Assembly: GCA_963580455.1 (NCBI GenBank) | Contig: OY756963.1 | Location: forward strand, 22,711,555-22,775,554 | Source: Euonymus europaeus | Lineage: Eukaryota; Streptophyta; Magnoliopsida; Celastrales; Celastraceae | Reading direction: 5' to 3' | DNA: 64,000 bases | Made by a program: the position numbers and the translations under genes | Notes under the pieces: generated by a model | What the model was told of the DNA's origin: nothing | The model's database searches: none | The model's input: only the letters and a program-made list of their open reading frames with translations | Shown: piece by piece, positions 58,861 through 64,000 of the stretch | Position numbering within the stretch: the stretch's first letter is position 1 | Layout of the letters: each line of letters opens with the position of its first letter

Positions 58861-60376
58861 ATGCAAATGATGTATGGTGATTCATTTTCATTATCATCTC
58901 CACTAGGAGGGTTTGTCCTTCAAGACCAACATATCCCAAACCCTAACCCTAAATCTAATCCTAATTCAGCAGCCAAGAAGAAGAGAAATCTACCAGGAAC
59001 ACCAGGCAAGCAATAATTAGTTTCTTAATTGATTTTCCTTTTTTTTACCAAACTTTCTTTATATGTTTTTTAATTCGTTGTGTTTAATTAACGAATTACT
59101 CGCAGACCCAGATGCAGAGGTTATTGCTCTATCGCCCAAGTCTCTGATGGCCACAAACCGCTTCATATGCGAAATATGCAACAAAGGATTCCAAAGAGAC
59201 CAAAACTTGCAACTCCATAGAAGAGGACACAATCTTCCATGGAAGCTGAAGCAAAGGACCAACAAAGAAATCCGGAAGAAGGTCTACATATGCCCTGAAA
59301 GTACATGTGTTCACCATGACCCATCTAGAGCTCTTGGCGACCTCACTGGGATAAAGAAGCATTTTAGCAGAAAACATGGAGAGAAGAAGTGGAAGTGCGA
59401 CAAGTGTTCGAAGAAATACGCAGTTCAATCTGATTGGAAGGCTCACTCCAAGAGTTGTGGGACTAGAGAGTACAAATGTGATTGTGGAACCTTATTTTCC
59501 AGGTATAAATGCTATCACCTAGACATTCTTGGGTTTTTTTGGTTCTAATTTAATGAGCACACACTTCCATTAATTAATTGAAACAGGAAAGACAGCTTCG
59601 TAACACACAGAGCATTTTGTGATGCATTAACTAAAGAGATCAGTGAAGTTGTACTTTCTCCCGTCGCAGCACCAGCAGCAGCAACAAACCTCAATTTCAG
59701 TGGAAGTGACGCAATGAACATGTCACATGGATTGCAATTATGGCTAAACCCGGCTGCGAATTCACATATCAATCCAAACAATCTTTATGCAACAGCGAGT
59801 ACTAGTCATTTGCCTGAGATGGTGCAATTGGGATCTGCTAATCTGAGCAACAATATAATCGGTAACCTACCAATGCCACCATTAATATTGCAGCAGTCTA
59901 ATGTATTGAAGGATGAAAGTGCGAGTCTATACTCTGATCATGCCCACATCAAACAATCAAAGCCACTTCCTGCGCCTATGTCTGCTACTGCACTTTTACA
60001 AAAGGCAGCTCAAATGGGTTCCACTAGAACCAACAATCAATCCATTTTTGGTGCAGTGAGTTCTTCTTCTCCTTCTTCATCCTCCAGGAGTGAATTGCAC
60101 AGGGTTTTACAAAATGCTAAGCCAAACAGGTTTGATCAAGAAGTGTTGGTAACTAGTGCATCAAGTAGTAGTAGTACTCTGGATCAGCTTATGATAGAGC
60201 GTACTCAGAAGCAAATTGATCGTCAGATGCGTAATTCTTTCGAGAACGGTCTTACGAGAGATTTTCTTGGCATGAGTGGAAAGTCTAGTAGTCCATTTTT
60301 AGCACAAGAGCTGGCGAAGTTTGCTTCAATGAGCTCGGCTATGGGTTTGAGCCAATTCAGTGGCAAGTCTAGTTAG
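58861..60376 (+). CDS. JKD: INDETERMINATE-domain C2H2 zinc-finger protein, JACKDAW/IDD10-like
   Basis: Three exons (58861-59005, 59106-59502, 59587-60376) give 443 residues. The first intron uses a GC donor (CCAG then GCAAGC), the second GT; both keep frame. Residues 1-48 (MQMMYGDSFSLSSPLGGFV, then KKKRNLPGTP) closely follow the start of Arabidopsis JACKDAW. The ID domain follows: two C2H2 fingers (FICEICNKGFQRDQNLQLHR; YICPESTCVHHDPSRALGDL) and two CCHC-type fingers (WKCDKCSKKYAVQSDWKAHS; YKCDCGTLFSRKDSFVTHRA). C-terminal motifs MSATALLQKAAQMG and LTRDFLGM are the usual IDD interaction segments. JKD is a nuclear factor that works with SHORT-ROOT, SCARECROW and MAGPIE in root ground-tissue patterning. 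The JKD assignment rests on the N-terminus and on its neighbours. Confidence 0.92.
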
Positions 60377-60390
60377 CTAGGTTTGGGTTT

Positions 60391-60416
60391 CCGTCCGTCC
60401 GTCCGTCCATCCATCC
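60391..60416 (+). repeat. CCGT/CCAT tetranucleotide microsatellite in the 3' untranslated region
   Basis: (CCGT)n followed by (CCAT)n-like units 15-40 bases after the stop codon of the IDD gene. Likely length-variable. Confidence 0.7.
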
Positions 60417-62520
60417 CATCTTGTGTTTGTTAAAATGCCACAATTGAGAGTGAGAGAGCTCCATCTGGAACCAAAAGGATCGATTAGGACTCAGAGCGGT
60501 GGATCGAGGCTCCTCACCCACCAATCTGTGCATGTGTTCATGAAATGGACTGAGGCATGCAGTGATCGTACTTCGAGTCATATCCATCATCCATGTTCTG
60601 TCGTGTCTTGTTGTTTTCTTTTTGTTTCTTTTTTACTTCACCTTTACTATATAGTAAATTGGTAATATGACAACGTCTCTTCTTTTATGTTAAGTACTCA
60701 AACGGCACAGAAAACTACGTGAAATACATCATATATGGTTGACTGTTCTTCAAAGTAATCGGGCTATATCGTCAACCTAGGTTGGTTTTTTGAAAACGTA
60801 TCTTGGCTATATATATTTATACTTCATCCATCGCTAAAAGGTTACCCTAGACATTGACAATGGTTTCCTTTGTCAGCGATTTGGTTTAGGGCATCCTTCC
60901 TAGCTACCTAGTAGTGTAGGGCACTGTGTGATCTTTATTCGTGGATAGAACATAGAACCCTATTTCGTGCTTACGTGATCCCTAATATTACACTAGTGCT
61001 TTGACTTTCCAACGCATCTTCATAGATAGAACATAGAGCTCTACTTTGGAGGGAGATTATATATAGAAAGTTCGAAGATTAATTTAGAAGCTGCAACTAT
61101 ACGAGTTCTTGAAGGACCGGACCAATAGTCCTTCATCCAGACAAACTCTTCGGACGAACGATAAAGAAAGAGAGGTTTGTGTCGCCATTAAAGAAGTGCA
61201 AAACTTTATTGTAATGAGTGGTCCTCTTTTATTCGTACTTGAACTGTTACCAGGACCAGGTTTTTGAGACTTGGGTCGAAGACTTGTTTTCGATTTTTTT
61301 CCCAGGAACAGTAATTATATGATCAGGTTTTGCTGCAGGTTGCAAAGAAATGAAACAAGTTGTGATAGAACATTTATTTATGTTTTCCAATATATATTTT
61401 TTCTCTTATCTGAAGAAAGTTTTTGATATGATTTGTCTATTAACTGTGTGCATTGGGTTTCAAGTTCTGCAGTGATGTTGGCTGGACCTGCCGGCTCCGG
61501 AGCGGCGTTTGAGCCAAAAGTTGGCCACCGTCTTTATTGTTGACGTATTGATTTTATTGGATTTCTCTTTGCAATTCAGGAAAACACAGCTGTTTCTTTT
61601 GCTTATGGAGATGGGCAAACTTTATAGAGAAACCTTTTGATCGCCATTTGTTCTTCACTGTCAATTTCGAAATCGGTAGTATTAAATATCCGCAAGGATA
61701 GTGTCCCTAATCCTCCATAATTCAATTTTTTAAAATATTTCAAATTCAAAAACAATGCCCAGTTTTATTAGTCGTTGGTGTTGGCCAGATTAGACGAATT
61801 TCTTTGGAGTGACCCGCTCTTATCGAGCCAACGATCATGTTGGCACACTCTTTGCAGGTATCAGATCACACAAGATTTGTAGACCCTTCGTACCCAACCT
61901 TGGATCCACATATAGCCCCTCATGTAGATGAGGCTCGGTCCATACTTGTTGGACGAGGGGCCACACACAAGCCCACAGTTGAGAGACCCACATGGTCTCA
62001 TACCATTGATGAAGACTTTTTCTAAGTCAGTGTTTTGTAGATATTGAGAGCCCAAACCCATACACCCACTCTAATAGTCCAACAGGCCCAGTATGCATCC
62101 ATGGAAGCACCCATTAATTAGTTGTAGTTTAACAGGCCTCTACAATCAAAGTTTATCCCTATTATGTAAAAACTCATTGAACTTGTTAAGGAGTAACATT
62201 AACCTTCCTTATAAATACATTTTACATTGGTTAGAAAATAGACAGGTTAGTGGGCTTTAAACAAAGAAGGCCTCAAAAATCATGGCCCACCATTGGTTGA
62301 TTGGATCTTGGGCAGACAAAAGAGTGAAAGACAGATCTATCACCAGCCATATGGGCTTGTGTCAGATAATAATTATTCTGGCCCACTTGGAATCTTGATT
62401 TTATCAGCAATAATTCAATGATGCTTTAATCTTCTGCCACGTAAGCTGATTACGTCACCATTCAACCATCTTTCACTGTACTATTGCCGCTGGTCACAGA
62501 TCTGTTCAATGTTTTAAACC
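60417..62520. other. Intergenic DNA, nothing recognised
   Basis: No gene seen. The block 61780-62060 is GC-richer and has an open 62-codon frame, but no domain is recognised. Confidence 0.4.
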
Positions 62521-62639
62521 TTCACACTTGCTGAATCCCTCATTCGTAGAGCTTCTCCCAGTCCTACGTTATATCTTCAACTTCGAATTTTTCTTTATTT
62601 GGGTGATTCTTTTGAGCGGTGAAACAAATACCAGCAAGA

Positions 62640-62650
62640 ATGTAATGTAG
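62640..62650 (+). promoter_or_regulatory. Two overlapping AUG-stop minimal upstream ORFs
   Basis: The sequence ATGTAATGTAG contains ATG-TAA at 62640-62645 and ATG-TAG at 62645-62650, sharing one base. AUG-stop elements in plant leaders (the AUGUAA of NIP5;1) are known to stall ribosomes and control translation and mRNA decay. Whether this stretch is in the mature transcript is not shown by the sequence. Confidence 0.5.
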
Positions 62651-62665
62651 AAGCTCTTAAACGAA

Positions 62666-62809
62666 ATGATTGGTTCCAGATTTGCAAAGATGATTTGGTT
62701 CGAGACAAAGACAATAAGGGTTCCAAGAAGGGTGTGGTTAGGGATTCAAAAATCAATGGGAATCCTCGTGGGTGGGAATCACACCTCTTCCAGGTTTTGC
62801 ACTCGCTAA
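62666..62809 (+). CDS. 47-codon upstream ORF, possibly CPuORF46/47-like
   Basis: An open frame from ATG 62666 to TAA 62807-62809 encodes 47 residues beginning MIGSRFAKMIWFETKTIRVP and ending NHTSSRFCTR. It lies 104 bases upstream of the main start at 62914. Arabidopsis relatives of the downstream gene (At3g53400, At5g03190) are annotated as carrying conserved peptide upstream ORFs 46 and 47; that link is from memory and I cannot compare sequences. A potential 68-base intron (62794-62861) would remove the stop and join this frame to the main protein, so this could instead be the true N-terminus. Confidence 0.55.
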   Translation: MIGSRFAKMIWFETKTIRVPRRVWLGIQKSMGILVGGNHTSSRFCTR

Positions 62810-62913
62810 TTTTTCACCTCTCTCTGTTTGGCTTAAATATTTCTGCTGTTAAAGTTTTCAGTTACTCTCTAGACTTCGCAACCTTCGTTTTCGTGAATTT
62901 GGAGGCATTGAAA

Positions 62914-64000
62914 ATGCATGTCTTTAGTGAGTCTATAGCGAGACGTGTGGTTTTACGGGCGTTCATGCTTGTCTCGGTTATGTTCATCGTGCCTCTGGTG
63001 CACATATTCTCTGGGTCAAATTCGGGACTGTTGGATCCATTGTCCACTCAAGACTGTGCCTTTGATTATGGTACGAATTGGCTGAGAAATCGGTTGACGA
63101 TACCTTTTCGGGCCTCATCTGGGTCAGTGAACTACATGGAAAATGCTAATTTGACCGTTCATGTGATCAGAGAGCTAATGAGAATGCAAATGTTATCGAA
63201 TTATAGTGTGAAAGCTCTCTGTCTCGGAGAAGGATCAGCCTCCGCAGTTATGGAATTGAGGAATTTGGGGTTCTCTCATGCTTGCGGGGTTGTCAGGAGC
63301 CCCTTCTTGCTTAAGCACAAGAACTTTGTTTATGAGCTTGACTTCGAGGAGAATTCTTATGACTTTTTATTGTTCAATGACATGGATAAGGTTTTGGTTC
63401 CTGCAATTCTGGTTTGTGAGATTGAGCGTGTTCTTAAGCCCGGTGGAACTGGGGCTGTCCTTGTGGATGGCAGAGGGTTAAATCCAAATGGCTTGATTAA
63501 CGCCGCCACCCTAGTGTCCTCATCGTTGAGAGATTCCAGTGTTCTGCATGTTGGTTATGTAGATGCGTCGACTCTGGTTGTGTTCAAGAAGAAAAATGAA
63601 AATGTTTGTTATTTTGATCAATTCAAACTGCCAGCTGATTGCCAATCTGTTATGAACAGCAAACCTTTCATGGACTATTTAGAGCCTCTTGTAGATGCAA
63701 AGCCAGTGGAATTTGAAAAAAGAATCGCTTACTTGCCAAAGTTCATGGATATTTCTTCTAAGAAGCGGTTGGTCTATATCGACATTGGCGCAGGGGAGCA
63801 CCTAAAGTCTGGTGACGAAAATTGGTTCTTTACATCATATCCTGTCGATCTCAAAGGTTTCAATTCATATTTTGTTGATCATAATACCTCAGTTATGTTG
63901 TCTTATCTCAAAAGACCCGGTGTCACATTTGTTTACTACCCCGATCTTGCTGGAAATAAGGCCACGGCAAAGCCAGATGATGTTGAAGAATTAGATCCGT
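62914..64000 (+). CDS. Methyltransferase-like membrane protein (DUF7870 type), partial
   Basis: Open from ATG 62914 to the window end, 362 codons. An N-terminal membrane anchor (about residues 12-32, VVLRAFMLVSVMFIVPLVHI) precedes a SAM-methyltransferase-like domain. LCLGEGSASAVMELRNLGFS looks like the cofactor loop and IERVLKPGGTGAVLVDGRG is the usual later strand and loop. A second FkbM-like segment begins RLVYIDIGAGEHLKSGDENW. Plant relatives are annotated as S-adenosyl-methionine-dependent methyltransferase-like proteins, including those listed with conserved upstream ORFs. Activity is unproven. The frame has no intron in the visible part. A longer N-terminus starting at 62666 is possible if 62794-62861 is spliced. 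The C-terminus is beyond the window. Confidence 0.82.
   Translation, partial: MHVFSESIARRVVLRAFMLVSVMFIVPLVHIFSGSNSGLLDPLSTQDCAFDYGTNWLRNRLTIPFRASSGSVNYMENANLTVHVIRELMRMQMLSNYSVKALCLGEGSASAVMELRNLGFSHACGVVRSPFLLKHKNFVYELDFEENSYDFLLFNDMDKVLVPAILVCEIERVLKPGGTGAVLVDGRGLNPNGLINAATLVSSSLRDSSVLHVGYVDASTLVVFKKKNENVCYFDQFKLPADCQSVMNSKPFMDYLEPLVDAKPVEFEKRIAYLPKFMDISSKKRLVYIDIGAGEHLKSGDENWFFTSYPVDLKGFNSYFVDHNTSVMLSYLKRPGVTFVYYPDLAGNKATAKPDDVEELDP

Noticed and set aside
58938..58963. Telomere-like AACCCTAACCCTAAATC
   Set aside because: It lies inside the coding sequence of the IDD gene and encodes NPNPKSNPN; two units only.
61837..62025. 62-codon frame in GC-richer intergenic DNA
   Set aside because: No domain, no conserved start and no splice context; probably chance or an old repeat.

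Overview
This is a stretch of nuclear DNA from a eudicot plant. The evidence is the AT-rich intergenic DNA, split genes with GT-AG introns of about 70 to 1,400 bases, plant-only protein families (ICR, IQD, IRX9, S1FA, L-type lectin kinase, INDETERMINATE-domain zinc finger) and many plant transposons. The species cannot be named from the sequence; the intron and repeat load suggests a non-Brassicaceae, perhaps woody, eudicot.

Layout. Base 1-91: last codons of an unrecognised plus-strand gene. 421-3170: decayed Mutator-like element with about 390-base inverted ends. 3592-6847 (minus): ROP-interacting coiled-coil protein of the ICR/RIP family. 9100-14560: transposon cluster with a small Mutator-like element carrying a nested MITE, then an almost intact hAT element whose transposase has one in-frame stop. 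15761-17424: foldback element and a tRNA-derived SINE. 19443-23650 (plus): six-exon alpha/beta hydrolase. 24658-26948 (minus): five-exon IQD calmodulin-binding protein. 29664-31696 (minus): IRX9-type GT43 xylan protein. 33098-36785: L1 LINE relic, Harbinger-type element and a short hAT-like element. 37172-38137 (plus): intronless Arg/Ser-rich protein. 40037-40763: solo LTR. 43764-44286 (plus): small secreted-peptide precursor. 46219-47865 (minus): S1FA-like protein. 51738-53894 (minus): LecRK-VIII type receptor kinase. 54608-54950: decayed pseudogene. 58861-60376 (plus): JACKDAW-like IDD zinc finger. 62640-64000 (plus): methyltransferase-like gene, cut by the window end, with a complex upstream-ORF leader.

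The genes do not form one pathway, but the gene set resembles Arabidopsis duplicated segments recalled from memory: At2g37080-At2g37120 (ICR, IRX9, protamine-like, S1FA), At3g53350-At3g53400 (ICR, S1FA, LecRK-VIII.1, CPuORF46 gene) and At5g03040-At5g03190 (IQD2, LecRK-VIII.2, JKD, CPuORF47 gene). This window may therefore represent the less fractionated form of those segments. Cell-wall and cell-polarity functions recur (ICR and IQD at the cortex and microtubules, IRX9 in xylan synthesis).

The most interesting signals are: the leader of the last gene, with overlapping AUG-stop codons, a 47-codon upstream ORF, and a possible 68-base intron that would fuse that upstream ORF in frame to the main protein; the 90-residue peptide precursor with a candidate tyrosine-sulfation motif; the single-stop hAT transposase; and a MITE insertion in an 82-base tandem array that shows its own empty site.
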